Source: Brevundimonas sp. PAMC22021
GTDB lineage: Bacteria > Pseudomonadota > Alphaproteobacteria > Caulobacterales > Caulobacteraceae
Reading direction: 5' to 3'
Assembly: GCF_019443405.1 (NCBI RefSeq)
Contig: NZ_CP080376.1
Coordinates: 1,922,001 to 1,986,000 of the forward strand
Length of the DNA stretch: 64,000 nt
Numbering within the stretch: the first letter of the stretch is position 1; each line of letters starts with the position of its first letter. This document shows positions 39,801-49,360 of the stretch, piece after piece. The position numbers and the translations under genes were made by a program. Below the pieces are notes generated by a model. That model worked only from the letters and a program-made list of their open reading frames with translations. It was not told the DNA's origin and made no database searches.

Positions 39801-40451
39801 TCAGGCCTCTTCCAGCAAGGCCCGGATCGGCGACCAGCTTCTTCGGTGCGCCGGACACGGCCCCATCGCCTTTAGCGCCGCCTGATGCACCGGCGCGTTG
39901 TAGCCTTTGTGGCTGGCGAAGCCGTAGCCGGGATAGACCCCATCCAGCTCGATCATCAGCCGGTCCCGCGCCGTCTTGGCCAGGATGGACGCCGCCGCGA
40001 TCGACAGGCTGAGCCCGTCCCCGCCCACCACCGTGCGCACGTCGCAGGGCAGCTTGAAGCGGTAGTTGCCGTCCACCAGCGCCGCCACCGGCTGGATGCT
40101 CATCGCCTCGATGGCCCGGCACATGGCCAGGCCCGTGGCCTGCAGGATGTTGAGCTCGGCGATCTCCTCCACCGAGGCGAAACCGACGCCCCAGGCCAGG
40201 GCGCGCGCCTTGATCTCGATCTCCAGCGTCTCGCGCCGAGCCGCCGTCAGCGCCTTGGAGTCGTCGACGCCGTCCGGCAGATCGTCGGGGTTCAGGATCA
40301 CCGCCGCCGCCGACACCGGTCCCGCCCAGGGTCCGCGCCCCGCCTCGTCCACCCCGCACACCGGACCGCCCACGGCCTTGGCCGCCAGGGTCTCCAGCGT
40401 CAGCGTCGGCAAGGGCCGCGCGGGCGTCGGTTTGTCTTTTCGAGCCGCCAT
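39801..40451 (-). CDS. rnhB: Ribonuclease HII
   Basis: Removes RNA from RNA:DNA hybrids and single ribonucleotides from DNA. The 216-residue protein contains [14 protein letters not shown] with the catalytic Asp-Glu, DDSKALT, and [13 protein letters not shown] basic, Pro-rich N-terminal extension of about 25 residues precedes the core. Its ATG overlaps the tag stop by one base (TGATG), so it is coupled to tag. Confidence 0.95.
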   Translation of the reverse strand: MAARKDKPTPARPLPTLTLETLAAKAVGGPVCGVDEAGRGPWAGPVSAAAVILNPDDLPDGVDDSKALTAARRETLEIEIKARALAWGVGFASVEEIAELNILQATGLAMCRAIEAMSIQPVAALVDGNYRFKLPCDVRTVVGGDGLSLSIAAASILAKTARDRLMIELDGVYPGYGFASHKGYNAPVHQAALKAMGPCPAHRRSWSPIRALLEEA

Positions 40452-41047
40452 CAGGCGTCGCCCATCGCACGAACCGGCTCGTGACGAAAGCAGCTGGTCT
40501 CATGATCGTTGACCATGCCGACCGCCTGCATGAAGGCGTAGGTGATCACCGGGCCGCAGAACTTGAACCCCCTGCCCTTCAGCGCCTTGGACAGGGCGAC
40601 CGACTGCGGCGTCTGCGTCGGCATGGCGCGGTAGTCGGCGTGGATCGTCTGGATCGGCCGCCCGTCCACGAACGACCACAGCCAGTCGGAGAAGTCCTCG
40701 CCCTCGTCGCGCATCGCCAACCAGATGCGGGCCCCGCCGATCGCCGCCTCGATCTTGGCGCGCGAGCGGATCACGCGTGAGTCGGTCAGGAGGCGGTCCA
40801 CCTCCGCCTCGGTATATCCGGCGACAACTTCAGGATCGAAATCATCAAACGCCGCGCGCAGGCCCTCACGCTTTCGCAGGATGGTGATCCAGGCCAGTCC
40901 TGCCTGGAAGCCGTCGAGCACCAGCTTCTCCCACAGGGCGCGCGCATCCCGCTCCGGCACGCCCCACTCCTCGTCGTGGTAGGCGAGGTACAGCGGGTCC
41001 GTGGTCCCGCACCAGGGGCAGCGGTTCAGTGTCGGCGACGCATCCAT
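40451..41047 (-). CDS. tag: DNA-3-methyladenine glycosylase I
   Basis: Base-excision repair enzyme removing 3-methyladenine. The 198-residue protein begins with [21 protein letters not shown], the zinc-binding Cys/His and substrate region, then [15 protein letters not shown]. It ends with [11 protein letters not shown], completing the zinc site. The ATG at 41047 is well placed. It forms a two-gene genome-maintenance operon with rnhB. Confidence 0.95.
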   Translation of the reverse strand: MDASPTLNRCPWCGTTDPLYLAYHDEEWGVPERDARALWEKLVLDGFQAGLAWITILRKREGLRAAFDDFDPEVVAGYTEAEVDRLLTDSRVIRSRAKIEAAIGGARIWLAMRDEGEDFSDWLWSFVDGRPIQTIHADYRAMPTQTPQSVALSKALKGRGFKFCGPVITYAFMQAVGMVNDHETSCFRHEPVRAMGDA

Positions 41048-41101
41048 GCCGCCAGCATGGCGCGATCCGCCGTTCGCGTCACTCGGCGCCCGCCCCTGGC
41101 G

Positions 41102-42076
41102 TCACTTGGCGAAGGTGTCCTGGATGTTGATGATGGCGGGCCCCAGGATGACCACGAACAGCACCGGCAGGAAGAAGATGATCATCGGCACCGTCAGCTT
41201 GGCCGGCAGGGCTGCGGCCTTTTTCTCGGCCGCCGACAGACGCAGCTCGCGGTTCTCCTTGGCCATCACCCGCAGCGCCGAACCCAGCGGCGTGCCGTAG
41301 CTTTCGGCCTGGGTCATGGCGGTGGCCACCGACTTGACCCCCGGATGGTTGGTGCGCTTGCCCAGGTTCTCGTAGGCGACGCGCCGATCCGGCAGATAGC
41401 TGAGCTCGGCCGCCAGCAGCGACAGTTCCTCGGCCAGATCGATGGAAGAGCCGCCGATCTCCTGGCTGACCTTCTGGATCGCCGCCTCGATCGACATGCC
41501 GGCCTCGACGCAGATCAGCATCAGATCCAGCGCATCGGGGAAGGCCTGCATGATCGAGGTCTTCCGCTTGGCGATGCGGTTGGAAAGATAGATGTTGGGC
41601 GCATAGAAGCCCGCCACCGCCGCCGCCATCACTCCCGTCAGCCGCGACATCACCGGTTGGCCGAAGTCGTTGATCACGAACAGGTACAGCGCCGCAACAG
41701 CCAGGAACACGAAGGGCGAGGCGAAGCGAAAGAAGTAGAAGGCCGTCAGCGGGCGGGGACCGCGCAGGCCTGCCTGCATCATCTTCTCGGCGACCTTGGG
41801 GTCTTCCAGCAGGCGCGAGAGATTCAGCCGGTCGACGACCCGCTTCTTGAAGCCCTCGTCGGTCTGGCGCAGGGCGCTCTGCCCTGAACCGACCGCCGCG
41901 CGCGAGCGCCGCTTCAGCTCGTCGCGCCGCTCGGACACCGCCTTCATCCGCTTGTCCAGGTCGGCGCCGCCGGTCATCGAACCCAGCAGGGTCAGCAGGG
42001 TGAAGAACACCAGGACGCCCACGACGATGCTGAGCAGGGTCTGCGGATTGGTGATGGTCTGAATGATGTCGTTCAT
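41102..42076 (-). CDS. tadC: Tad pilus inner-membrane platform protein TadC/CpaH
   Basis: Second GspF-like platform protein of the Flp/Tad pilus machine. Its 324 residues include an N-terminal TM (about 12-33), a pair of central TMs (about 115-160), the T2SSF domain (about 175-300: FPDALDLMLICVEAGMSIEAAI) and a C-terminal TM (VPMIIFFLPVLFVVIL). GGGAG precedes the ATG; the tadB stop is 13 bases upstream. It is the last gene of the minus-strand pilus operon. Confidence 0.93.
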   Translation of the reverse strand: MNDIIQTITNPQTLLSIVVGVLVFFTLLTLLGSMTGGADLDKRMKAVSERRDELKRRSRAAVGSGQSALRQTDEGFKKRVVDRLNLSRLLEDPKVAEKMMQAGLRGPRPLTAFYFFRFASPFVFLAVAALYLFVINDFGQPVMSRLTGVMAAAVAGFYAPNIYLSNRIAKRKTSIMQAFPDALDLMLICVEAGMSIEAAIQKVSQEIGGSSIDLAEELSLLAAELSYLPDRRVAYENLGKRTNHPGVKSVATAMTQAESYGTPLGSALRVMAKENRELRLSAAEKKAAALPAKLTVPMIIFFLPVLFVVILGPAIINIQDTFAK

Positions 42077-42089
42077 GCTCCGGCTCCCA

Positions 42090-43067
42090 TCAGAACTTGA
42101 ACGAGATCATCTTCTTCATGGTGAAAACGCCCATGGCCATCCAGGTCACGGCCGCGATCAGCATGAACTGCCCACGCATGTCGGTGAACATCAGCATCAT
42201 GTAGGCCGGCGTCGTCAGGGTCACGAGCACCACCACCACCGGCGGCAGCGAGCCGATGATACCGGCGGACGCCAGCGCCTCGGACGACATGGCCTTGATC
42301 TTTTCGCCCATCATCCGGCGCGCGCGCAGCACGGTGGACAGGTTGTGCAGCGCCTCGGCCAGGTTGCCCCCGGTCTTTTGCTGAATGGCGATCACGATGG
42401 TGAAGAAGCGCAGCTCCGGCGAGGGCATGCGCTCGGACATCCGCTCCAGCGTCTGCTCCAGCGTCAGCCCGACAGCCAGGCCCTCCACCAACTTCTGGAA
42501 CTCGGGTCCGAGAGGCGCGGGGCTTTCGCGCGCGATGATCTTGAAGCATTCATGCACCGGCAGGCCCGAGCGAATGCCGCGCACGATCACGTCCACGGCG
42601 TTGGGGAACTCCAGCGAGAACTTCTTCATCCGCCCCTTGGCGATGAAGCCCAGGATCCAGCGCGGCAGGCCCAGACCAAAGATCAGACCGACGCCCATCG
42701 CCACGAACAGGTTCACGCCGACCAGCATCACCAACAGGGCCACGACCAGCCCGATAGCGCCGCTGATAAGATAGAAGGTCTTCGGCTTCATCGACAGGCC
42801 AGCGTGCTTCAGCCGGGCGTCCATGGTCATGCGCGCCTTGCGCTGACGGCGCTCGGCGTCCTGCAGCTGATCGATGATCTGCTTGCGCCGCGCCTCGGGC
42901 GTATTGGCGAGCGCCGCCTTGCGCGCGGCCGCCTCCTTGGCCTTTCCGCCGCCGAAGCTTTCAGCGCGCTTGACCGCCTTGGTGCTGGAATCATCGCCGC
43001 CCACCAGCGCCCAGCCCAGGCTGCCGATGGTCACAAAGGCCAGGATCGCCGCGAGAATGGGAAGCAT
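42090..43067 (-). CDS. tadB: Tad pilus inner-membrane platform protein TadB/CpaG
   Basis: First GspF-like platform protein, 325 residues: an N-terminal TM, a basic cytosolic linker (ERRQRKARMTMDARLK), central TMs at about 100-145, the T2SSF domain (about 155-290, FPNAVDVIVRGIRSGLPVHECF) and a C-terminal TM. With TadC it forms the platform through which the CpaF ATPase drives pilus assembly. It starts 6 bases after the cpaF stop. Confidence 0.93.
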   Translation of the reverse strand: MLPILAAILAFVTIGSLGWALVGGDDSSTKAVKRAESFGGGKAKEAAARKAALANTPEARRKQIIDQLQDAERRQRKARMTMDARLKHAGLSMKPKTFYLISGAIGLVVALLVMLVGVNLFVAMGVGLIFGLGLPRWILGFIAKGRMKKFSLEFPNAVDVIVRGIRSGLPVHECFKIIARESPAPLGPEFQKLVEGLAVGLTLEQTLERMSERMPSPELRFFTIVIAIQQKTGGNLAEALHNLSTVLRARRMMGEKIKAMSSEALASAGIIGSLPPVVVVLVTLTTPAYMMLMFTDMRGQFMLIAAVTWMAMGVFTMKKMISFKF

Positions 43068-43073
43068 GGGCCC

Positions 43074-44675
43074 TTACTCCGCCGCGTCCAGCGCATCGGC
43101 CAGCTCGCGCTCCAGGCCGTAGTAGCGCGCGCGATCCCAGAAGCGCGGACGCGCGATGCCGGTCGAGCGGTGCCGGCCCAGCACGCGGCCGTTCTCGTCC
43201 TCGCCGGTGATCTCGTAGACGAACAGGTCCTGGGTCACGATCACGTCGCCTTCCAGCCCCACCACCTCGGTGATGTGGGTGATGCGGCGCGAGCCGTCCC
43301 GCAGGCGCGCGGCTTGGACGATCACATCGACCGAGCCAACGATCATTTCGCGGATGGTCTTGGACGGCAGGCCGTAGCCGCCCATGGTGATCATCGATTC
43401 CATCCGGCTGATGGCCTCGCGCGGCGAGTTGGCGTGCAGCGTGCCCATGGAGCCGTCGTGGCCCGTGTTCATCGCCTGCAGCAGGTCAAAGGCTTCGGGT
43501 CCGCGGACTTCGCCGACGATGATCCGCTCAGGCCGCATCCGCAGGCAGTTCTTGACCAGGTCGCGCATGGTGATCATGCCCTGGCCTTCCAGGTTGGGCG
43601 GACGGGTTTCCAGGCGCACCACGTGCGGCTGCTGCAGCTGCAGTTCGGCCGCGTCCTCGCAGGTGATCACCCGCTCGGTCGGGTCGATGAATGCGGTCAG
43701 GGTGTTCAAGAGCGTGGTCTTGCCCGAGCCCGTGCCGCCCGAGATCACCAGATTGCATCGCGACGCGCCAATGACGCCCAGGACGCGCGCGCCCTCGGGA
43801 CTGATGGAGGCGTACTCCACCAGGTTCTTCATCGTCAGCTTGTCTTTCTTGAACTTCCGGATCGTCAGCGTCGGGCCGTCGATCGCCAGCGGCGGCGCGA
43901 TCACGTTGACGCGCGATCCGTCCGGCAGACGGGCGTCGCAGATCGGGCTGCTTTCATCGACGCGGCGGCCGACCTGCGACACGATCCGCTGGCAGATGTT
44001 CATCAACTGGCCGTTGTCGCGGAAGCGGACGTTGGTCAGCTGGACCTTGCCGCCCACTTCGATGAACACCCGGCCCGCGCCGTTGACCATGATGTCGGCG
44101 ATGTCGTCGCGCGCCAGCAGCGGCTCCAGCGGTCCATAGCCCAGCACGTCGTTGACGATGTCCTGGACCAGGTTCTCCTGCTCGGCCACCGACATGGAGA
44201 CGTTCTTGATCGCCACCAGCTCGGCGACGATGTCGCGGATCTCCTCCGACGCCGCCTTCTGGTCCAGCTGCGCCAGCTGCCCCAGATCGATGGTGTTCAT
44301 CAGCGCGTTGAAGATCGTCGTCTTCGTGGCGTGATAATAGTCCGACTGCTCGCGGACGATCTCGGCGACGGCCTGGGCCTTCTTCAGCTGGTCCAGGCCC
44401 TTTGTGGGCTTGGGTCCGGCGGAGGCGGCGCGCGGGGCGGCTTCCGGCGTGGGCTTGGGCCGGGACGCCAGGGCGTCCAGACGGTCCGTCACCCGCCCGG
44501 CTGCGGCCGGCGCGGCCTCGGCGGGTGCGAAGCCCTGCGTCGGAGGGGGCGGCGAGGCGAAGCCCGCCGGGGCGGGCGCCAGCGCCATCACCTCGGCGCC
44601 CGCCGGCGCTGCCGCCGGCGACGGACGCAGGGGCGCGATCGTGTCGCCGGCCTGACCTGTGCGCTTGCCGAACAC
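43074..44675 (-). CDS. cpaF: Pilus assembly/retraction ATPase CpaF/TadA
   Basis: Hexameric secretion ATPase that powers Flp pilus extension and, in Caulobacter, retraction. The 533-residue protein has a low-complexity Ala/Pro-rich N-terminus (1-90), an N-terminal all-helical domain, Walker A GGTGSGKT at 313-320, the Asp box and Walker B (RIIVGEVRGPEA), and His box HDGSMGTLHANSP. The start is GTG at 44675, 3 bases after the cpaE stop; no later start would keep the whole N-domain. Confidence 0.95.
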   Translation of the reverse strand: MFGKRTGQAGDTIAPLRPSPAAAPAGAEVMALAPAPAGFASPPPPTQGFAPAEAAPAAAGRVTDRLDALASRPKPTPEAAPRAASAGPKPTKGLDQLKKAQAVAEIVREQSDYYHATKTTIFNALMNTIDLGQLAQLDQKAASEEIRDIVAELVAIKNVSMSVAEQENLVQDIVNDVLGYGPLEPLLARDDIADIMVNGAGRVFIEVGGKVQLTNVRFRDNGQLMNICQRIVSQVGRRVDESSPICDARLPDGSRVNVIAPPLAIDGPTLTIRKFKKDKLTMKNLVEYASISPEGARVLGVIGASRCNLVISGGTGSGKTTLLNTLTAFIDPTERVITCEDAAELQLQQPHVVRLETRPPNLEGQGMITMRDLVKNCLRMRPERIIVGEVRGPEAFDLLQAMNTGHDGSMGTLHANSPREAISRMESMITMGGYGLPSKTIREMIVGSVDVIVQAARLRDGSRRITHITEVVGLEGDVIVTQDLFVYEITGEDENGRVLGRHRSTGIARPRFWDRARYYGLERELADALDAAE

Positions 44676-44678
44676 CTA

Positions 44679-46223
44679 TCAGCGCTTCTTGAACAGGCTG
44701 GCGAACAGCGACTTGGACGCCTTGTCGGACCCCTGGGTTGACGCCTTGCCGGGCGCGGGCAGGGCGGCGGCGGCCTTGTTCGGCTTGCCCTTGGTTGCGA
44801 CCGGCAGCTCGCGCCGGGAGACGATCTGCGCCAGCGTCTGGAACGCCTCGGCCGACTTGGTCTTGGCGCCCGCGTCCAGGATCATCTGGCCGTTGTTGGC
44901 CGCGGCCCCAAACGTCTTGGCGTCAAACGGGATCACCAGGCTGGGCAGAACGCCCAGCGCCGCGCCGAAGTCCTTGGCGGGGATTTCCGGCCGGCCGGGC
45001 ACGCCCACCTGGTTCAGCACCAGGCGCGGCGGGGCGTCGTTCGGGCGGCTCGACTTGATCAGGTCGATCATGTTCTTGGCGTTGCGCAGGGACGCCAGAT
45101 CGGGCGTCGCCACCACCACCACCTCGTCCGCCGAGATCAGCGTACGGCGCATCCAGCCGGACCACAGGTGCGGCAGGTCCAGCACCACGAACGGCGCGGT
45201 GGAGCGGATGCGGGTGGTCACCTCTTCGAAAGCGTCGGGCGAAATGTCCCAGTCGGCGTCCAGGGTCGCGGGGGCGGCGAACAGGCTCAGCTTGTCGGTG
45301 CAGCGCACCATCATCCGGTCCAGCAACGTCGCATCCAGACGGTCGGGCTGGCCGAGCGCATCGGCTACGCCGTTCAGCGGGTCCTGGTTGAAGTCCAGCC
45401 CCGCGGTGCCGAACGGCAGGTCGTAATCGACGATGACGGTGTTGGCGCCGATCCGTTCAGAGATCGCATAGGCGGTGTTGTGCGCCACCGCGCTGGCCCC
45501 CGCCCCGCCGCGTGCGCCGACAAAGGCCACGGTGCGGCCGACGAACGGCTGGGCCGGGTCGTTGAACAGGCCGCCGATGGCGCCGATCAGTTGCAGCGGC
45601 TGGACCGGCGAGACAAGATACTCGCTGACGCCGCGCCGCATCAGCTCGCGGAACAACAGGATGTCGTTGGTCGGGCCGATCACGATGACCTTGGTGCCCG
45701 CGTCGCAGACGTTCGCCAGCTGATCCACCTGCCACAGCAGGGTCTGCGGGTCCTGAAGGCATTCGACGATGATCAGCGGCGGGGTCGGCTCGTGCTGATA
45801 AGCTTCCACCGCAGCGGGTGCGCCGCCCACCCGGATCTGGGTGGTCGCGCGCGACAGGCGCCGATCCTGGCCGGCCCGCTCGGCGGCCGCCAGCGTGTCC
45901 TGGCGCTCAGCGAAGACGTGAATGGCGATGCGCGGCACCGACACCTCGCCGATCGCTGGAGCCAACGCCGATTGCGCGCCCGCCAGCAGGTCGCCGACGG
46001 GATTGAAGCTCGCGGCCGACGGAGCGGTGGCTGTCAGCGGCAGCGGCAGCGGCTCGCGCGGATTGATGTCCCCGGCCAGCAGCACCGGCTCGACCGGCGC
46101 TACGGGTTGCATGGCCTGAACCGGCTGCATCGGCTGAGTTCCGGGCGCGGCGGGCGATCCCGCAAACTCCAGCTCGAACTCCTCGTCGAAGTCGTAGCCC
46201 TGCGCGGCGTTGATCGTGCTCAT
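44679..46223 (-). CDS. cpaE: Pilus assembly localisation ATPase CpaE/TadZ
   Basis: ParA/MinD-like protein that positions the pilus at the pole. The 514 residues comprise a Pro/Gln-rich N-terminus, a receiver-like domain (about 95-220, IIVECLQDPQTLLWQ) and an atypical ParA domain from about 235. The P-loop reads GARGGAGASAVAHN, so the usual GK(T/S) lysine is missing, a deviation known for CpaE/TadZ. A Lys-rich tail follows. It lies 3 bases downstream of cpaD. Confidence 0.92.
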   Translation of the reverse strand: MSTINAAQGYDFDEEFELEFAGSPAAPGTQPMQPVQAMQPVAPVEPVLLAGDINPREPLPLPLTATAPSAASFNPVGDLLAGAQSALAPAIGEVSVPRIAIHVFAERQDTLAAAERAGQDRRLSRATTQIRVGGAPAAVEAYQHEPTPPLIIVECLQDPQTLLWQVDQLANVCDAGTKVIVIGPTNDILLFRELMRRGVSEYLVSPVQPLQLIGAIGGLFNDPAQPFVGRTVAFVGARGGAGASAVAHNTAYAISERIGANTVIVDYDLPFGTAGLDFNQDPLNGVADALGQPDRLDATLLDRMMVRCTDKLSLFAAPATLDADWDISPDAFEEVTTRIRSTAPFVVLDLPHLWSGWMRRTLISADEVVVVATPDLASLRNAKNMIDLIKSSRPNDAPPRLVLNQVGVPGRPEIPAKDFGAALGVLPSLVIPFDAKTFGAAANNGQMILDAGAKTKSAEAFQTLAQIVSRRELPVATKGKPNKAAAALPAPGKASTQGSDKASKSLFASLFKKR

Positions 46224-46226
46224 GAC

Positions 46227-46931
46227 CTATTCCACCGCCTCGGAGATGCGACCTTCAACCAGCGGCTCCTGCGCGGCGGACGTGACCTCCCCCTGTCGGT
46301 AGGCGTCCATCACCGTGGCGCGGCGTGAGGCGTCCAGGGGCGCCATGTCGCGGGGCGCTACGATATCGCGCGGATCGGCGATCTGAGCCGCCATGTTGGC
46401 CGTGACGGCGCAGCCAAAGCCGATGTCCGGCTCATTGCTGGGGTTGTGCGCCAGATCGCCCGCGCGCCCGGCGCAGTTCGGCACATGCGCGCGCAGGATT
46501 TCAAACCCGACCAGAACCGGGGCTCGGGGATCGGGCGCCGCATAGGCGGACACCACGATGCGGTCCGCCGGCACTCCCAGCGCCGCCACCGCGTCCCGCG
46601 CGGCCCAGACAAAGGCGGCCGTGGCCGGATCGTCGCCGCCCGGCGCCTCAACGACGACCGCCGGCGCGCCGCTGGCGGCGAAGCGCTGCGTCAGGTCGAT
46701 CAGGGCGGCGTGCTGATTGTGCGACACGCCGTCGGGGCGCACCGCCAGGGCGATCCGGTCCACGCCCGGTTCAACCTGCAGAACATAGCGCGACGTCGGC
46801 GTCAGAGGACGGCCATGGCCGGGGTCGCTTGCCGGGGTTGCGCAACCGGCCAGCAGGACGGCGGCTCCAACAAGCGACACGCCTCCCGCGGTTCGGGTGC
46901 GGTTCGGTCGGTGCATCATGGCGCGCCTCAT
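46227..46931 (-). CDS. cpaD: Pilus lipoprotein CpaD
   Basis: A 234-residue outer-membrane-associated lipoprotein of the Tad system. The signal peptide carries the lipobox LLAGC (Cys about 29). The CpaD family core follows, with NQHAALIDL, APGGDDP and an ending GCAVTANMAAQIADPRDIV typical of the family. It is thought to act as pilotin for the CpaC secretin. Its ATG overlaps the cpaC stop (ATGA). Confidence 0.9.
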   Translation of the reverse strand: MRRAMMHRPNRTRTAGGVSLVGAAVLLAGCATPASDPGHGRPLTPTSRYVLQVEPGVDRIALAVRPDGVSHNQHAALIDLTQRFAASGAPAVVVEAPGGDDPATAAFVWAARDAVAALGVPADRIVVSAYAAPDPRAPVLVGFEILRAHVPNCAGRAGDLAHNPSNEPDIGFGCAVTANMAAQIADPRDIVAPRDMAPLDASRRATVMDAYRQGEVTSAAQEPLVEGRISEAVE

Positions 46932-48346
46932 TCGATCACATAGCCCACCGGCCCCTGCCAGCCGGCGGCCGGGTCGGGGGCGGGCGGCGGGCTGCCGTAT
47001 TGCTGGTTCAACTGGCCGAACAGCAGGGTTTGGGCGTCGTTGGCGATCCGCAGCCCATCCGCCGGAGTTTGCAACCGGCCGGGCGCGGTCGGCGAGACGA
47101 TGTAGGCCTCGACGATGATGACCAGTTCCGTCTGGCCCGAGGTGTAGTCGCGCGAGCGGAACAGGGCGCCCAGCACCGGCAGGTCGCCGGCGCCCGGCAG
47201 CTTGTCTATGTTCTGGCGCATCTCGTCGCGCAAAAGGCCGGCGATCATCAGCGATCCGCCTGAGGGCAGCTCCACCGTCGATGAGGCGCGACGCACGTTC
47301 AGGGCGGGGATCACCAGGGCCGAGTCCGCCGACGGCCGTAGCGTGAAGGCGCCTTCCGTGGTCAGCTCCGACACTTCGGTCGACAGTTGCAGCGATATCC
47401 GGCCTTCCGACAGCACGATCGGGCGGAAGGCGAGCCGCACGCCGAACGGCTTGAACTCCACGGAAATGTTGGTTCGGCCGTCGTCGTCCGAGGCGCCGAC
47501 GGGGATCGGGAATTCGCCGCCGGCCAGGAACTCGGCGCTCTCGCCGTTGACGGAGGTGAGGTTGGGTTCGGCCAGGGTGCGCAACAGCCCCGTGCGCTCG
47601 AAGGCCTGCAACCGGCTGCTCAGCGAGCCGTCTGCGCCCGCGTTTACATAGCCCAGGGCGCCCCCGCCCACGAGGCCGCCGTTGACGCCGAAGGTGGCGT
47701 TCTGCGCGAAACTGAGGCCATCGCCCACGGTGTTCAGCACGGCGCTGACGTCCAGGCCCAGTTGCTTCACGGCCGAGCGTTGCACCTCGACCACCCGCGC
47801 CTTGACCATCACCTGGTCGGAGCCGGCGACGTTCAGCATGTTCAGCACCTTCTCAGGGGCCGACACAAAGGCCCGCGCGATGGTCTGCGCCTGCGTCGAT
47901 TGAGCGGGGCTGAGCACCGAGCCCGTCAGGATGATGCTGTCATTCACCGCCTCTGCGCGCACCATCGCGCCGGGCAGGACGCGCGCCAGGGTGTCCTGCA
48001 GGGCGCTGGTGCCCGCATCGACCCTTACACGCAGCGTCAGGATGGTGCGGCCGGCGGCGTCCAGGAAGACGGCGTCCGTCTCGCCGGGCTGCAGGCCGAT
48101 CACGGTGATGCGGCGCGCCGAGTGCAGCATCGCTTCGGCCACCTGCGGGTTGGACACGATCACGTCGCGCGCATCCGCCGGCAGGTCCACCGCGAACGAG
48201 GTGCCGCGCGGCAGGTTGATCATCTGGGGGGCCGACGCGCCCATGGCCACGGCCGCCCGCGTCTGCGCCAGCGTCATCGACGGCGATGCGGCCGACAGCA
48301 GCGCCAGCACGCACACCGCCGCGGATCGGATCATGCGAAGGCTCAT
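46928..48346 (-). CDS. cpaC: Outer-membrane secretin CpaC/RcpA
   Basis: A 472-residue secretin subunit forming the outer-membrane pore for the Flp pilus. Signal peptide at about 1-28, then the pilus-formation N domain (about 40-110, ITVIGLQPGETDAVFLD), a BON-like linker, the N1-like region (MVKARVVEVQRSAVKQLG) and the secretin domain (about 255-420, LRTLAEPNLTSVNGESAEFLAGGEFP, VPG-like LPGAGDLPVLGALF). It is coupled to cpaB upstream and cpaD downstream by 4-base overlaps. Confidence 0.95.
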   Translation of the reverse strand: MSLRMIRSAAVCVLALLSAASPSMTLAQTRAAVAMGASAPQMINLPRGTSFAVDLPADARDVIVSNPQVAEAMLHSARRITVIGLQPGETDAVFLDAAGRTILTLRVRVDAGTSALQDTLARVLPGAMVRAEAVNDSIILTGSVLSPAQSTQAQTIARAFVSAPEKVLNMLNVAGSDQVMVKARVVEVQRSAVKQLGLDVSAVLNTVGDGLSFAQNATFGVNGGLVGGGALGYVNAGADGSLSSRLQAFERTGLLRTLAEPNLTSVNGESAEFLAGGEFPIPVGASDDDGRTNISVEFKPFGVRLAFRPIVLSEGRISLQLSTEVSELTTEGAFTLRPSADSALVIPALNVRRASSTVELPSGGSLMIAGLLRDEMRQNIDKLPGAGDLPVLGALFRSRDYTSGQTELVIIVEAYIVSPTAPGRLQTPADGLRIANDAQTLLFGQLNQQYGSPPPAPDPAAGWQGPVGYVIE

Positions 48347-49251
48347 TGCACCGTCACCACTTGCGGCTCGCCGCCGCGATAAACCTTGACCGCGCGTGGG
48401 GCCGCCGCGACCGGCGCGGTGATCCGCCCTGTCCGGCCCGACGGACCGGCGTTGTCGGCATAGGAGCGCAGCACCAGCGACAGGTCGCCTTCCGCCTTGG
48501 CAAGCGCCAGGGTCTCGGCGTCCTGCGGGCCGACCTCCAGCGTGGCGGTCGCGCCGACCACCGCCTGGGCGTCGTCGCCGGCGCGGGTCTGCTGGTCGAT
48601 GGCCAGGACCTTGAGGTTGCGCATCACGGTGGTGGCGGTGAACTTTGGTCCCGGCGCATTGTCGCCGCCGGTTTCGTTCTCGCGCGACAGCACCACGTCC
48701 ACCCGGTCGCCCGGCAGGATAAAGCCGCCGGCGGCCGTCTCCACCGTCACGCCGATGGCCATGGCGCGCATGCCGGGCTCGAGGTAGGCGGCCAGGTAGC
48801 CGCTGTCGCCGGCCCGCACGATCTTGCGGCCGACGATGGGCTCCCCCGCCAGAATGGTTTCGCGGACCACCGAGCCGAGGTAGTCGGACTTCAGGCCCTT
48901 TCCGGCCGCCTCGTTGGCGACGCGCGCGACGGTTTCCACTGCGCCTTCCACCTTCTTTTCAGGCGTGGCGTCCTTGGGGACGGCGGGGGCGGAGGCGTCG
49001 ACGATGAAGGACGGGTCGATTTCGTCGGCGGGCCAGTCCTTCCACGCCATGTCGGCGTCGGTCAGGCGCTTGCCCGGCTGGATGTCCTTGGCGGCGACCA
49101 GGATGCGGGTCATGGCGCGCTGCTCGACCGGGGCGGCGGCGGCCGGCGAGGCCGGCTCGTTCGACGACGATCCCATGGCGCGCACCACCAGCGCCAGCCC
49201 GATGGCGGACACGGCGGCGACGCAGATGACGGCGATGCGGGCAGGCTTCAT
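48343..49251 (-). CDS. cpaB: Pilus assembly protein CpaB
   Basis: A 302-residue periplasmic protein with an N-terminal signal-anchor (about 5-26) and an SAF domain (about 50-115, ILVAAKDIQPGKRLTDADM), followed by the CpaB/RcpC core (GYLAAYLEPGMRAMAIGV, FILPGDRVDVVLS). It is thought to contact the secretin and periplasmic murein. GGAGA precedes the ATG at 49251. The 109-bp gap to cpaA holds two GTTAAC palindromes. Confidence 0.94.
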   Translation of the reverse strand: MKPARIAVICVAAVSAIGLALVVRAMGSSSNEPASPAAAAPVEQRAMTRILVAAKDIQPGKRLTDADMAWKDWPADEIDPSFIVDASAPAVPKDATPEKKVEGAVETVARVANEAAGKGLKSDYLGSVVRETILAGEPIVGRKIVRAGDSGYLAAYLEPGMRAMAIGVTVETAAGGFILPGDRVDVVLSRENETGGDNAPGPKFTATTVMRNLKVLAIDQQTRAGDDAQAVVGATATLEVGPQDAETLALAKAEGDLSLVLRSYADNAGPSGRTGRITAPVAAAPRAVKVYRGGEPQVVTVQ

Positions 49252-49307
49252 CCAGATGGTCTCCGGTCGGGCGCGGGATGCGAGAAGCGGTTCCCGGGTG
49301 CCCTGTC

Positions 49308-49336
49308 GTTAACGATCATGGAGGGGGCGGGTTAAC
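49308..49336. promoter_or_regulatory. Paired GTTAAC sites upstream of cpaB
   Basis: Two GTTAAC palindromes (49308-49313 and 49331-49336) lie 57 to 85 bases before the cpaB start. TTAAC is half of the CtrA recognition sequence, but the spacing of 23 bases is not the standard TTAA-N7-TTAA. Regulation of the cpaB-tadC genes by CtrA is therefore only a possibility. Confidence 0.3.
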
Positions 49337-49360
49337 GCCGCCCTAAACGCTGTTTGGCGA

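Noticed and set aside
42063..44741. 892-codon plus-strand frame opposite tadB/cpaF
   Set aside because: Antisense to three certain pilus genes; His/Gln/Arg-rich shadow without domains.
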